64,000 nucleotides of DNA from Candidatus Saccharimonadota bacterium (GTDB taxonomy: Bacteria > Patescibacteriota > Saccharimonadia > Saccharimonadales > Saccharimonadaceae). A program made the position numbers and the translations under genes. The stretch covers positions 365,652 to 429,651 of the forward strand of contig JAFWSN010000001.1 of assembly GCA_017519305.1 (NCBI GenBank). The letters run 5' to 3'. The notes below the pieces were generated by a model. The model had not been told where the DNA came from and ran no database searches. It saw only the letters and a list, made by a program, of their open reading frames with translations. Shown here in pieces: positions 26,366-35,396 of the stretch. The first letter of the stretch is position 1, and every line of letters starts with the position of its first letter.

Positions 26366-26466
26366 TCGAGGATTTTTGGTCATTGTATCCTCGCTCTTTC
26401 AAGAAGCACTTGGACGGCTTCAGAGATTGTGGACCCCGGGTTTGTGGAACGGCCCGGGGTTTTTCA
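26366..26466 (+). ncRNA. Candidate small structured RNA of about 100 nt
   Basis: After the promoter comes CGAGGAT paired with ATCCTCG (7 bp), then CTTTCAAGAAG, then the terminator ACCCCGGG (26433-26440) with CCCGGGGT (26453-26460) and T5. CCGTC at 26362-26366 could pair with GACGG at 26412-26416. Size fits a small SRP RNA, but the SRP loop motif is not seen. Could alternatively be an attenuated leader, though the next gene has its own promoter. Confidence 0.55.
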
Positions 26467-26583
26467 TGCTCAGGGCCCCATTATTAGGTCACATTTCACT
26501 AACGTTTAAAACTTTTACAGATTTTTTTTCAAAATTCTCAAAATATATGCTACAATATATTAGGGAACAATGGAAAATCGTAG

Positions 26584-26612
26584 TTGACAAGTCCTTGCAA
26601 TTATGATATTAT
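26584..26612 (+). promoter_or_regulatory. Promoter of sigma-like/HARE gene
   Basis: TTGACA (26584-26589), exactly 17 nt, TATTAT (26607-26612). Confidence 0.75.
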
Positions 26613-26659
26613 AACTAAAATCTATATAAATAACAGAGGTGGATTAAAGGAATATATTG

Positions 26660-27688
26660 ATGGATCAAAATGCGGAAATCCTAAAAAAAGCAATCTCTGG
26701 CAGTCTTTCAGTTATTGAACAAGACCGCGAAAAAGAAATTATTTCCCGCCGTTTCGGCTTGAACGGGAACAAAGAAACCCTTGAGCAAATCGGCGAAATG
26801 TTATCAATTACAAGGGAACGTGTTCGTCAGCTCGAAAAAGCTATTCTTATTCGTCTTCGTATTTCCGCAGAAGATGGCAAGATTAGCGAACTCGCAGCCG
26901 CCGAAAAAATCATTATTAGAAACCTCGACGAAATGGGTCGTACTGCAAAAATCTCCGACCTCGCCGACAAAATTTATAACCGATCCACTAATTCTTCTGA
27001 AAGGACCGGCCTTTATTTTATTGCTACTTTCTCAAACAACCTTACCGTAATCGAAGAGAACGACAAGTACTTCGCTAGCGTCGCTATTGCTAAAGATGGC
27101 AACGAAAAAGAAATGCGCAAAAAAGTCGATGAAATTGTCACTCTCATCAAAGAGAATAAAAAACCAATGACTCTCGACGAGCTTGACGATAAGCTAAATT
27201 ATGAGCATCCTAATCACATTAAGGCTATTGCGTCAATTTCTAAATTACTTGCTTCTCTTAATGGTCTCTACGGTCTTACCAAATGGCCAACCGTCAACCC
27301 AAAGAACATTCGTGACAAAATCTACGTCATTCTTGAAACCAAAAAAGAGCCAATGCACTTCTCAGCTATCGCTAAAGAAATTTCTGAGTCAAACTTCAAA
27401 CGCAAAAATGTCACCATTCAAGCTATCCACAATGAACTCATCAAAGACCCTCGCTTTATCTTGATTGGTCGCGGTATTTATGCGCTTAAAGCTTGGGGCT
27501 ATTCAAAGGGAACCGTTGCCGAAATTATCAAAGGCATCCTCGAAACCGCCGGCGAACCACTCTCCCGTGAAGAAATCGTCAAGCGCGTTCTCAAAACTCG
27601 CAAAGTTAAAGAAACCACTATTCTTCTTAATCTCCAAAACAAGAACTTCTTCAAAAAAGTCGACAAGAATTCCTATACTTTAGCTTAA
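26660..27688 (+). CDS. Sigma region 4 plus HARE-HTH protein
   Basis: A 342-residue protein joining a sigma-70 region 4 helix-turn-helix at the N-terminus (REKEIISRRFGLNG, TLEQIGEMLSITRERVRQLEKA, residues about 23-65) to winged-helix repeats; the last two, from PMHFSAIAKEI and EPLSREEIVKRV, are HARE-HTH like those of the RNA polymerase delta subunit. There is no region 2 for -10 recognition, so it is not a full sigma factor; it may be an RNA polymerase accessory protein contacting the -35 or the flap. ATG chosen over the adjoining TTG because of AAAGG spacing. It precedes the T4SS ATPase by 25 bp. Confidence 0.75.
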   Translation: MDQNAEILKKAISGSLSVIEQDREKEIISRRFGLNGNKETLEQIGEMLSITRERVRQLEKAILIRLRISAEDGKISELAAAEKIIIRNLDEMGRTAKISDLADKIYNRSTNSSERTGLYFIATFSNNLTVIEENDKYFASVAIAKDGNEKEMRKKVDEIVTLIKENKKPMTLDELDDKLNYEHPNHIKAIASISKLLASLNGLYGLTKWPTVNPKNIRDKIYVILETKKEPMHFSAIAKEISESNFKRKNVTIQAIHNELIKDPRFILIGRGIYALKAWGYSKGTVAEIIKGILETAGEPLSREEIVKRVLKTRKVKETTILLNLQNKNFFKKVDKNSYTLA

Positions 27689-27712
27689 GATTTATGATAA
27701 AATAAAGGTATT

Positions 27713-30400
27713 ATGTTGGAGAGCATTATACATTTTATTCTTATGCCAATCGTTTGGATTCCAATCGTTGCAATTTTAGCCTTCTTAACCTATCGCAATT
27801 ACAAAAAACTAAACAAACTCAAAGTTCTTAACGTCGATTCTGTACTTTTGATGCTCGAAATTCCACGTGCCAACGACAAAAAAGAGCTTGCCGCCGAACA
27901 ATTATTCGCTTCTCTCCACGGTATTTTGCGCGACAAATCTGAGCTTCGAAACTCTAGCGGCGTCCAAGAACATCTTTCTTTTGAAATTGTTTCTACTGCT
28001 GGCCAAATCCGCTTCTATGTTTGGGTGCCAAAAGTGCTCCAAAGCTTCGTCGAAGGTCAGATTTATTCACAATATCCAACCGTCCAAATTCATACCATGA
28101 GCGAAGACTACGTTGACAACCGTGGCAAATATGCTGTCACCTATTCTTCCGAACTTTCTCTCACAGATAGTGAAGTTTTACCAATCAAAACTTTCGATAC
28201 ATTCGAAGTTGATCCGCTCGCCGGCATCACTGGTACGCTCGCCAAGCTCGATCCAGACAATTCCGAAGAGCTTTGGATTCAAATTCTCACCCGTCCAATT
28301 CCTGATGATTGGCACAAAACCACCACTGATAAATGGGTCAAACGCGTCAAAGCCGGCCACAAATCAATCTTTTCTTCCGGCCTCGACTGGGCTTGGATCG
28401 TAGAAGCTCTCGGCGCCTTATTCCGCCCACCAGCCGGTGGCACCGGTTCGGAAGAAAAAATCGAATTGTCCGAACGTGACAAAACTCGCATTGCTAAAGC
28501 CGAAGAAAAAGCCACCAAACTTGGTTACGAAGTTAAAATCCGCCTTGCTTACTTAGGTAAATCCGAAATCGATGCCAAACTTAATATGCAAGCCCTTGTT
28601 GGTACGTTTAAACAATTCAACTCCACCAACCTCAACGGTTTCAAGATGATCGGCGGTAGCTTCAATCCAAACGACCTTGATGCTTATAAAATGCGCCAAT
28701 TCAGCGACCATGGCTTCATCTTAAATATCTCTGAGCTCGCCTCAGTTTATCACTTACCACACACCTCTGTGGAAACCCCTAATATCGTTTGGGCCAATTC
28801 TAAGACTGCCGAGCCACCAGCCAAGCTTCCAGTTCTAACCGGTATTGCTAATATTGACGAAAATATCTCCGCCTTTGGTCTCACCAACTTCCGCGGCATT
28901 AATCACCAATTCGGTTTACTCCGCCGCGATCGCTCTCGTCATATTTACATTATTGGCCAAACCGGGGCAGGGAAAAGCGGCCTCCTCGAACTCTTAGCAC
29001 TCTCTGATACTTTCTATAATCATGGTTATTGTATTATCGATCCACACGGTGACTTTGCTATCGATAACCTTCGCTTTGTCCCAGAATCACGCATTAAAGA
29101 CGTCGTCTACTTTAACCCAGCCGATGTCGATTATCCAGTGGCTTTCAACCCACTCGAAGTCTACGACCCAGCTCGCAAACCAAACATTTGTTCTGAAGTC
29201 ATCGGCGTGCTTAAACGTATGTTCGGCGATTCTTGGGGTCCACGTCTTGAGCATATCTTGCGTTATACCCTTCTCGCTCTTCTCGACCGCCCAGAAACTA
29301 CCTTGCTCGATATTTCTCGTATTCTTACCGATAAAGAATTCCGCAAAGAAACCCTCGAGTATTGTACCGACGTTACGGTTCTTCAGTTCTGGAAACACGA
29401 GTTCGGTCAATGGAATGAAAAACAAGTTAACGAGTCTATCGCTCCAGTTCTTAACAAGGTCGGTGCCTTTACCGCCAACCCAATCATTCGTAATATCATT
29501 GGCCAGCCAAAGTCCAGCTTTAATGTTCGCAAAATCATGGATGAAGGCAAGATTCTCATTGTCAACCTCTCCAAAGGTCTTATCGGCGAAGACAATGCAT
29601 CTATCCTTGGATCCTTCCTTGTTACTAAGATTCAGCTTGCCGCAATGAGCCGTTCCGACATCGCTAGTATCGAAGATCGTCGCCCATTCTTCCTCTACGT
29701 AGATGAGTTCCAAAACTTCGCTACTGATTCCTTTGCCGTTATTCTTTCTGAGGCTCGTAAATATGGTCTTAACCTTACCGTCGCCAACCAGTATGTTTCA
29801 CAAATGACCGATTCGGTCCGTGATGCCGTGTTTGGCAACGTCGGTACTACGATTAGCTTCCGTGTGTCTGCCGACGACGCTCCGGTCCTAATTAAGCAAT
29901 TTGAGCCAACTTTCGAAGAGTCTGATATTATCCAGCTCAACAACCGCCATTTCATTATTTCCATGATTATCGGCGGCGAAAAAGTCCCGGCTTTCTCCGC
30001 CACTACGCTTTCAATCCCGCAGACGCCAAAGGACAACTTTGACGCTATTATCGCCCATTCTCGTGCCAATTACGCCCGTCCTAGGGCCGCTGTGGAGGCC
30101 GAGATCAAGGAAACTATTGAGCAATCCGAGAAATACAAAAAAGAGCTTTCCGATTCCGGTCGTCAGCCAGAAGTGGCAACACCCGAACAAAAACCGAACT
30201 TTAAATACCAGCCAAAATTCCCAAAACCTTCAACTCCGCAAGGCGACTTCATGAAGCAAAAGCTCAGCCCGAACGCCGCAGAGGGCAAGGAATCACTCGG
30301 TCTAAAAGATCTTGCTAAGCTTGCCGCCGAGAAAAAAGAAGAGGGAAAGAAGCTTGGCAAGAAAATCGGTTCCAAGAAATATAGGGGAGGGAAGAAGTAG
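27713..30400 (+). CDS. T4SS-type DNA-transfer ATPase (TraD/VirD4-HerA-like)
   Basis: An 895-residue protein: an N-terminal membrane helix (about 5-25), a 350-residue alpha/beta region, then a RecA-like motor with Walker A GQTGAGKS (415-422), Walker B DE at 664-665 (FFLYVDEFQNF), VANQYVSQM and a TraM-recognition-type C-terminal part, ending with a Lys-rich tail. The family couples DNA or protein substrates to type IV secretion machines or pili. It may serve pilus-based contact with the host cell or DNA uptake; no other T4SS gene adjoins it. A non-coding region with paired repeats follows. Confidence 0.8.
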   Translation: MLESIIHFILMPIVWIPIVAILAFLTYRNYKKLNKLKVLNVDSVLLMLEIPRANDKKELAAEQLFASLHGILRDKSELRNSSGVQEHLSFEIVSTAGQIRFYVWVPKVLQSFVEGQIYSQYPTVQIHTMSEDYVDNRGKYAVTYSSELSLTDSEVLPIKTFDTFEVDPLAGITGTLAKLDPDNSEELWIQILTRPIPDDWHKTTTDKWVKRVKAGHKSIFSSGLDWAWIVEALGALFRPPAGGTGSEEKIELSERDKTRIAKAEEKATKLGYEVKIRLAYLGKSEIDAKLNMQALVGTFKQFNSTNLNGFKMIGGSFNPNDLDAYKMRQFSDHGFILNISELASVYHLPHTSVETPNIVWANSKTAEPPAKLPVLTGIANIDENISAFGLTNFRGINHQFGLLRRDRSRHIYIIGQTGAGKSGLLELLALSDTFYNHGYCIIDPHGDFAIDNLRFVPESRIKDVVYFNPADVDYPVAFNPLEVYDPARKPNICSEVIGVLKRMFGDSWGPRLEHILRYTLLALLDRPETTLLDISRILTDKEFRKETLEYCTDVTVLQFWKHEFGQWNEKQVNESIAPVLNKVGAFTANPIIRNIIGQPKSSFNVRKIMDEGKILIVNLSKGLIGEDNASILGSFLVTKIQLAAMSRSDIASIEDRRPFFLYVDEFQNFATDSFAVILSEARKYGLNLTVANQYVSQMTDSVRDAVFGNVGTTISFRVSADDAPVLIKQFEPTFEESDIIQLNNRHFIISMIIGGEKVPAFSATTLSIPQTPKDNFDAIIAHSRANYARPRAAVEAEIKETIEQSEKYKKELSDSGRQPEVATPEQKPNFKYQPKFPKPSTPQGDFMKQKLSPNAAEGKESLGLKDLAKLAAEKKEEGKKLGKKIGSKKYRGGKK

Positions 30401-30416
30401 CTTCTAGTACTTCCCC

Positions 30417-31340
30417 ACCCCTGTTATACCCCTGTAAATACGCCCTAGAACACCGCTTTCGGGGTGTATTTTTATACCTTATGCTCCCCTGTTGTCCCCC
30501 TATTAATTGATCCCACTATCACCTCTTCTGGCTACCCAATCACCCCTGTTACACCCCTGTTATTAGCCACCAACCGTAGATTTAGCTTAAATAAAGTCAA
30601 AAAAATATATTTAAAACGGCACCAGCCAACCAACATTAAACCAACCACCAAAAAGCAGGAAACTACACGGACCAAAAACCACACAAATTTAAAAATATCC
30701 GTAAGCACAATAAAATCTACCTGCAAAAGACGTAAAGTTAATCGACTTTGAAATATAAACGTAATGTCGCACAATACATATTTTGCGACATATACCCTGT
30801 AAAACCAGGCCTATATCAACAATCGCCCAAAAAGCGATTCTGCGCAGGGGAACCAAGGGAAACACCCGCTTTTATGCCCTTATGTGTGTCCTTCATGCAC
30901 GCTCAATCATTTTATCCGCTAAATATCCTAAAATAACCTTTAAAAAGCCTCAGAAACGATTCTGGGATCCGATCCAACCGCCACCCCTGTTTGACCCCTG
31001 TAAACTTCTATGTTACACCCCTGTAAATACCCTATAACTAGCCCCTCCGACCCCTGGTCCATATCTGTTGCGCCCCATATAGAGCCCCTAGTTTATTTGA
31101 CTTTTCCACAAGCTGATGTTGTAAATCTCACTTCACGCCACCTTTCACGGATATTTTTTTGAATTTGACTTTTCCCCTTTTTTATTTCCCTTTTTTCGTT
31201 TTCCCCTGTTATTTTACATATTTGATTCTCTGCTCACATATATATACCCCCTTTTCCAGAACAAAAACCGAACAAAAGGGTAGAGAACAAGATTAAAAAA
31301 CAGGGGACCCCCTATTTTCACCCCTGTTACACCCCTGTTA
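30417..31340. repeat. Paired CCCCTGT iteron-like repeats in a non-coding region
   Basis: The 944-bp gap between two convergent genes has no credible ORF but holds about a dozen copies of (A/T)CCCCTGT(T/A)(A/T). Four are tandem pairs with 11-nt spacing: 30417/30428, 30542/30553, 30983/30994 and 31320/31331. Singles are at 30485, 31017 and 31202, and one is inverted at 31300-31307. The 11-nt period, one helical turn, suggests cooperative protein binding. The region is AT-rich and also holds a TTTTCCACA box near 31107. Confidence 0.85.
30450..30474 (+). terminator. Terminator of T4SS ATPase gene
   Basis: ACACC (30450-30454) pairs with GGTGT (30463-30467), then T5. Confidence 0.65.
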
Positions 31341-31344
31341 TTTT

Positions 31345-31983
31345 TTACTTCCAATACCCTTTCCCGTCCACGCGGACATCGATATATTCAAAGTCTTCTA
31401 CCCCTATTCCACTAAGATAACGCAGCATTCTGTCTGCATCTTCCACCGTTACGCCAGTCCCACGATCAATCGTAGTCTTAATATAGCCATTGTAGCCCTC
31501 CAGATAAAAATCTACCTCACGAATCGAGCCGGACGGGATAACTGCCTTTACCGGCTGATACTTCAAATCCTTAAAATCGACTTCGGCCTGACCGATATAA
31601 TTACGCATGCGCGTAGTCATGGCCTTGCCGGTCAAAACCGCATCCATGTCGAGAATTTCAATAGTCGGATTGAAGATCGCTTCAATTTCGGCTTCTTGTT
31701 CGTTCAACTCAGCATCTTTATTTATCATCGAAACAATGAGATAGACAGCAAAACCAAAAAACACAACAAATACTGCAATTGTAATAAAGAAGCGAATAAC
31801 CTTTTTCTTCTTCCCTTTTTTCCTAGCCGCCATGCGCTCGGACGAAGTCTCGAGTCGTTCCCTTTCTGCAGCAATCGTACGGCCAAGTTTTAAGCTCGAC
31901 TTACGATTACTACGACGACTAGCTAGCTTCGGCGGTTTTGGCGCCTCGCTTACCTCAGCTTGCTTCCCTTTTCTTTTCACCAC
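31345..31983 (-). CDS. ftsQ: FtsQ/DivIB-like division protein
   Basis: A 212-residue bitopic protein: basic cytoplasmic N-terminus (about 60 residues), one membrane helix (about 64-86) and an extracellular part. The final strand LSGIGVEDFEYIDVRVDGKGYWK matches the FtsQ beta-domain ending (IDVR-type). Identity rests on this and on position directly after murG in a division and cell-wall cluster. The POTRA part is reduced. It lies 1 bp after murG's stop in the same operon. Confidence 0.65.
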   Translation of the reverse strand: MVKRKGKQAEVSEAPKPPKLASRRSNRKSSLKLGRTIAAERERLETSSERMAARKKGKKKKVIRFFITIAVFVVFFGFAVYLIVSMINKDAELNEQEAEIEAIFNPTIEILDMDAVLTGKAMTTRMRNYIGQAEVDFKDLKYQPVKAVIPSGSIREVDFYLEGYNGYIKTTIDRGTGVTVEDADRMLRYLSGIGVEDFEYIDVRVDGKGYWK

Positions 31984-31984
31984 C

Positions 31985-33217
31985 CTACTCCGCTAACTCT
32001 AAAACTATCTCCGCTAAATGCTTCGCTGCATCACTACGAGCCTCGGCGTGTAACTTTTCGGCCATATCAGCACGTTTACGTGGACTACGAATCAAAGTTC
32101 GCACCTCCTCAAGTAGTAATTCTGGATTATTGACCATTTCCGTATCATCAACTACCGCCGCAGCCCCAAGCTCTTTTAAGCGTTCAGCGTTCTTGGTCTG
32201 ATGTCCACCTGGCAAACGACCAAACGGAACCAGTACCGTAGCCTTTTCAAGTGCAGCCATTTCGGCAATCGTTGTTGCACCAGCACGTGACACCACCACA
32301 TCAGCTGCACCCATTAGTTCATCCATCGTAGTATTAAACTCCCACATTCTGAAGTTCGATTCAAGCGAAGCTTTCTCCCAGTTCTCATAGCGTTTCAAAT
32401 CTACCATGTTTTCGTAATGTTTACGTCCGGCCACCAAACCAACTGATGTAAATTTCAAAAGTTCCGGCAAAATTACACGGATTGCTTCGTTTAAATTTTC
32501 CGAACCTTGGCTACCGCCAGTCACAACCACGAGAGGTTTTTCTGCCGCAAAGCCAAAGGCTTTTTTAAGTGACATCTGCTTAGCGCCAGATACCGCTTTG
32601 AACTCAGAGCCCACTGGGATACCAGTCCAAACATAATTTGGATGCTTTTCCATCACCTCATCAGACAAAGGCACGCCAAAAGCCACCTTAGTTGCCTTGT
32701 TCATCAAGATACGATTAGCCAGTCCCGGCACCGCATCAGACTCGTGAATTACGAAAGGAATTTTAAAACATTTAGCAATTAAACCAACTGGCAAACAAAC
32801 ATAACCGCCCTTCAAAAATACTACGTTTGGACGATTTTTCTTTTTTAATAAACGGAAGAAGCAAGTAATTAATCCACCAATAAAACCAAAGAACCCGAGA
32901 AAATTCCCAATAATCAAATCTTTCAAAGTGATATCAAAATGTTTGAAATAATCGATAAATTTCATACCAGCATAACGATGTAGTTTACCCGCTGGTACGC
33001 GACGCACACGAATGTACGATTCCCTTTTCGGGTGCCTACTTTCTTCGCCCCAAGCCATACCAATTTCAGTCGTTAGCTTAGTGACATTTTTGTGGTATTT
33101 AAAATCAGTCCAAAATTCAACCCGCGCTCGCGGTTTAATCTTCAAAATTTCGCGTACTACGGCTACGGCTGGAGTGATGTGCCCGCCCGAGCCCCCGCCT
33201 ACTACTAATACTTTCAT
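31985..33217 (-). CDS. murG: UDP-GlcNAc transferase MurG
   Basis: Adds GlcNAc to lipid I to form lipid II at the inner face of the membrane. The 410-residue GT-B enzyme has GGGSGGHITPAVAV at the N-terminus, FLKGGYVCLPVGLIAK, HESDAVPGLANR, the C-terminal donor region VVTGGSQGSENLN, and SRAGATTIAEMAAL with the GRLPGGHQTKNAE motif. It is longer than the usual 355 residues because of a hydrophobic insertion near residues 105-125. It overlaps the ftsW end by 83 bp. Confidence 0.93.
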   Translation of the reverse strand: MKVLVVGGGSGGHITPAVAVVREILKIKPRARVEFWTDFKYHKNVTKLTTEIGMAWGEESRHPKRESYIRVRRVPAGKLHRYAGMKFIDYFKHFDITLKDLIIGNFLGFFGFIGGLITCFFRLLKKKNRPNVVFLKGGYVCLPVGLIAKCFKIPFVIHESDAVPGLANRILMNKATKVAFGVPLSDEVMEKHPNYVWTGIPVGSEFKAVSGAKQMSLKKAFGFAAEKPLVVVTGGSQGSENLNEAIRVILPELLKFTSVGLVAGRKHYENMVDLKRYENWEKASLESNFRMWEFNTTMDELMGAADVVVSRAGATTIAEMAALEKATVLVPFGRLPGGHQTKNAERLKELGAAAVVDDTEMVNNPELLLEEVRTLIRSPRKRADMAEKLHAEARSDAAKHLAEIVLELAE

Positions 33218-34373
33218 CTTTCTTGATTACCTCTCTACCAGTATAACACGAAAGTTGCATAACGAGTCCTAGACCGAATGAAATGAAGACCATACTAGTA
33301 CCACCATAAGACATTAGTGGCAACGTCACACCAGTTACCGGGATCAATCCAGTCATCGCCATCACGTTTACTACTACGTGCGTAGCCACCCAGGCGAACA
33401 CACCAATCGAAACTAGGCGACGTTCCAGATCTTCTGTTTTTTCTGCTACCTTCAAAGTTCTAAGCAAAATCACGGCAAAAATTGCTAGCACGGCAACTAG
33501 ACCAATTAAACCAAAAGTTTCACCCATTACAGCAAAGACTGAGTCGTTAATTGATTCCGGCAAATAGCCAGTTGCTTGTACGGAGTTACCAACGCCTACA
33601 CCGAACAATCCACCCGTACCGATTGCCACCATTGCGTTATCAACGTGATAGCTAGACTCATCCGTGCCACCACTCATAAACGTCATCACGCGCTCCAGAC
33701 GATATGGCGTCGCCAAAACTACAGCCAAACCACCACCCACAATCAAAGCAATCACTGCTAAATATTGTTTCAACGGAACGCCGCTTATCAAAAGCATACC
33801 CAAAATAATTGCGATAATAGCGAGGCCAGTACCGAGATCGCTTTGCAAAACCACTACGAAAAATAGCGACAATGCACCGATTACTGCAATTGGAATCCAG
33901 AAATCCTGACCACCAATCTTCCCTTCTTCTTTCTTACGACCAATAAAATTTGCAAGATAAATAATTAAACTAATTTTTAAAAACTCTGCCGGCTGGAAAC
34001 TTACACCGGCGACCTTTAACCAACGACAGGCACCGAGTTCGCAAACCGCAATCGAGCTACCGACTTTTGACAAAAGCCACAAAGCCACCGATGCCGCCAA
34101 AGCCGCAATCAAAAGCCACTTCGCAATTTTGCTAATCTTTTCGTATGGAATTAATTTAAAAGTAACAAAGAATACGGCAAGCGATAATGCCACACTAAAA
34201 AGATGGTGCGTAAAGAAATAATCCGACGAATAGTTCATGCCATAAGCCGTGTTCAAAACATTGGCACGCATTGGGCCAATCGCATAAATAATCACTGCGC
34301 CAATTGCCATCAAAGCAATCACTGCAAAAAGGATAGCAAGATCACTCTTGTGCTTCCTCACCCTCACTTGCAT
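33135..34373 (-). CDS. ftsW: Peptidoglycan polymerase FtsW
   Basis: A 412-residue SEDS glycosyltransferase with about ten membrane helices. Family signatures: KVAGVSFQPAEFLKISLIIYLA, VVLQSDLGTGLAI with the catalytic Asp, the YHVDNAMVAIGTGGLFGVG loop, and TGLIPVTGVTLPLMSYGG. It polymerises septal lipid II with the transpeptidase encoded two genes upstream. The hydrophilic C-terminus (SSRRGLGRAHHSSRSRSTR) is encoded over the murG start, an unusually long overlap. Confidence 0.93.
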   Translation of the reverse strand: MQVRVRKHKSDLAILFAVIALMAIGAVIIYAIGPMRANVLNTAYGMNYSSDYFFTHHLFSVALSLAVFFVTFKLIPYEKISKIAKWLLIAALAASVALWLLSKVGSSIAVCELGACRWLKVAGVSFQPAEFLKISLIIYLANFIGRKKEEGKIGGQDFWIPIAVIGALSLFFVVVLQSDLGTGLAIIAIILGMLLISGVPLKQYLAVIALIVGGGLAVVLATPYRLERVMTFMSGGTDESSYHVDNAMVAIGTGGLFGVGVGNSVQATGYLPESINDSVFAVMGETFGLIGLVAVLAIFAVILLRTLKVAEKTEDLERRLVSIGVFAWVATHVVVNVMAMTGLIPVTGVTLPLMSYGGTSMVFISFGLGLVMQLSCYTGREVIKKDESISSRRGLGRAHHSSRSRSTRNFED

Positions 34374-35396
34374 CTAGATTACTCCGCCAGTCACGGCCAT
34401 AAAAATGCCAATAATCGCAAGCACGCCACCAATAATCCAGAAACGCATCACAATCTTCGCTTCTCCCCATCCTTTAGCCTCGAGATGATGATGCAGAGGT
34501 GCCGAAATAAAGATTTTGCGATGGAAGAATTTTTTGGCAATCATTTGAATCAACGAAGAACCAGTTTCGATTACAAATAGCAAGCCGATCACCGGTAGAA
34601 GTAAGAATGAGTTCGTCATCATTGCGACTACGCCAAGCCCCGCTCCTAATGCGAACGAACCCGTATCACCCATCATAAAACGAGCTGGTGGCACATTAAA
34701 CCAAATGTAAGAAAGTAGCCAACCAACTACAGTCATACAGAAACCAAAGAGCATGTATTGATGTTGGAACATAGCAATCACGCCAAACGCACCGTAAGCC
34801 AACATCGAAAGACCACCAGACAAACCATCCAGGCCATCAGCGATGTTTACCGAGTTCGCCGTCGCAACTACTGCGAAAGCAAACAAAGAAATCATACCAA
34901 TCATACCGATTTCAATCCTGCCAACATATGGCACCATCAAAGTAGTCCAACCAAGTTTATCGGCGAAGAACCAACCAAGAGCAATACCAACAGCAGTAAT
35001 CAAGAAGAATTTCACTGGCCCGCGCAAACCAGCGGCACCCTTACCAGAACCAAAAACGTTAATCACGTCATCAATCATGCCGATTGCGCCGCCAGCCACA
35101 AAGGCCGCTAGTACTAGCCAAGTTTGGCCACGGTCCAAATTAAAAATCGCCGTAATTACCGGAATAGCAATCAAGCCAATAATGCCGGCCATCGTTGGGA
35201 AAGGACGCCTAAACTTATGTGCGTGAAGTTTGGTCATGACCGGCAAAGCATCACCAGTCACAGTTTCCTTTTTCTGCTTTTTCCAGAACTTATATTTATA
35301 CGCAACGTGCGTATAAAACGGTGTCAAAAACATCGAAAAAAGGAAGGCGCCAATTGCCAATATTAATCCGTAAAACATTTCATCACTTATTTCCAT
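34374..35396 (-). CDS. mraY: Phospho-MurNAc-pentapeptide transferase MraY
   Basis: Makes lipid I from UDP-MurNAc-pentapeptide and undecaprenyl phosphate. The 340-residue polytopic protein contains the MraY signatures: KFRRPFPTMAG, the DDVINVFGSGKGAAGLRGPVKF loop, NIADGLDGLSGG with the catalytic Asp residues, PPARFMMGDTGSFALGAG, and PLHHHLEAKGWGE. Its stop adjoins the ftsW start and its start overlaps the transpeptidase stop by 1 bp. Confidence 0.95.
   Translation of the reverse strand: MEISDEMFYGLILAIGAFLFSMFLTPFYTHVAYKYKFWKKQKKETVTGDALPVMTKLHAHKFRRPFPTMAGIIGLIAIPVITAIFNLDRGQTWLVLAAFVAGGAIGMIDDVINVFGSGKGAAGLRGPVKFFLITAVGIALGWFFADKLGWTTLMVPYVGRIEIGMIGMISLFAFAVVATANSVNIADGLDGLSGGLSMLAYGAFGVIAMFQHQYMLFGFCMTVVGWLLSYIWFNVPPARFMMGDTGSFALGAGLGVVAMMTNSFLLLPVIGLLFVIETGSSLIQMIAKKFFHRKIFISAPLHHHLEAKGWGEAKIVMRFWIIGGVLAIIGIFMAVTGGVI

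Noticed and set aside
28178..30375. Long antisense frames opposite the T4SS ATPase gene
   Set aside because: Antisense shadows; the plus-strand protein has intact Walker motifs and family features.
30464..31037. Three overlapping short ORFs in the repeat region
   Set aside because: Arg/Lys/Pro/Cys-rich low-complexity translations driven by the CCCCTGT repeats, no SD, no plausible protein.
30401..31344. Replication terminus, because gene direction switches from + to - here
   Set aside because: In the four lines counted (3601, 13501, 32581, 59041) the + strand has C>G on both sides of the switch, so the leading strand does not change.
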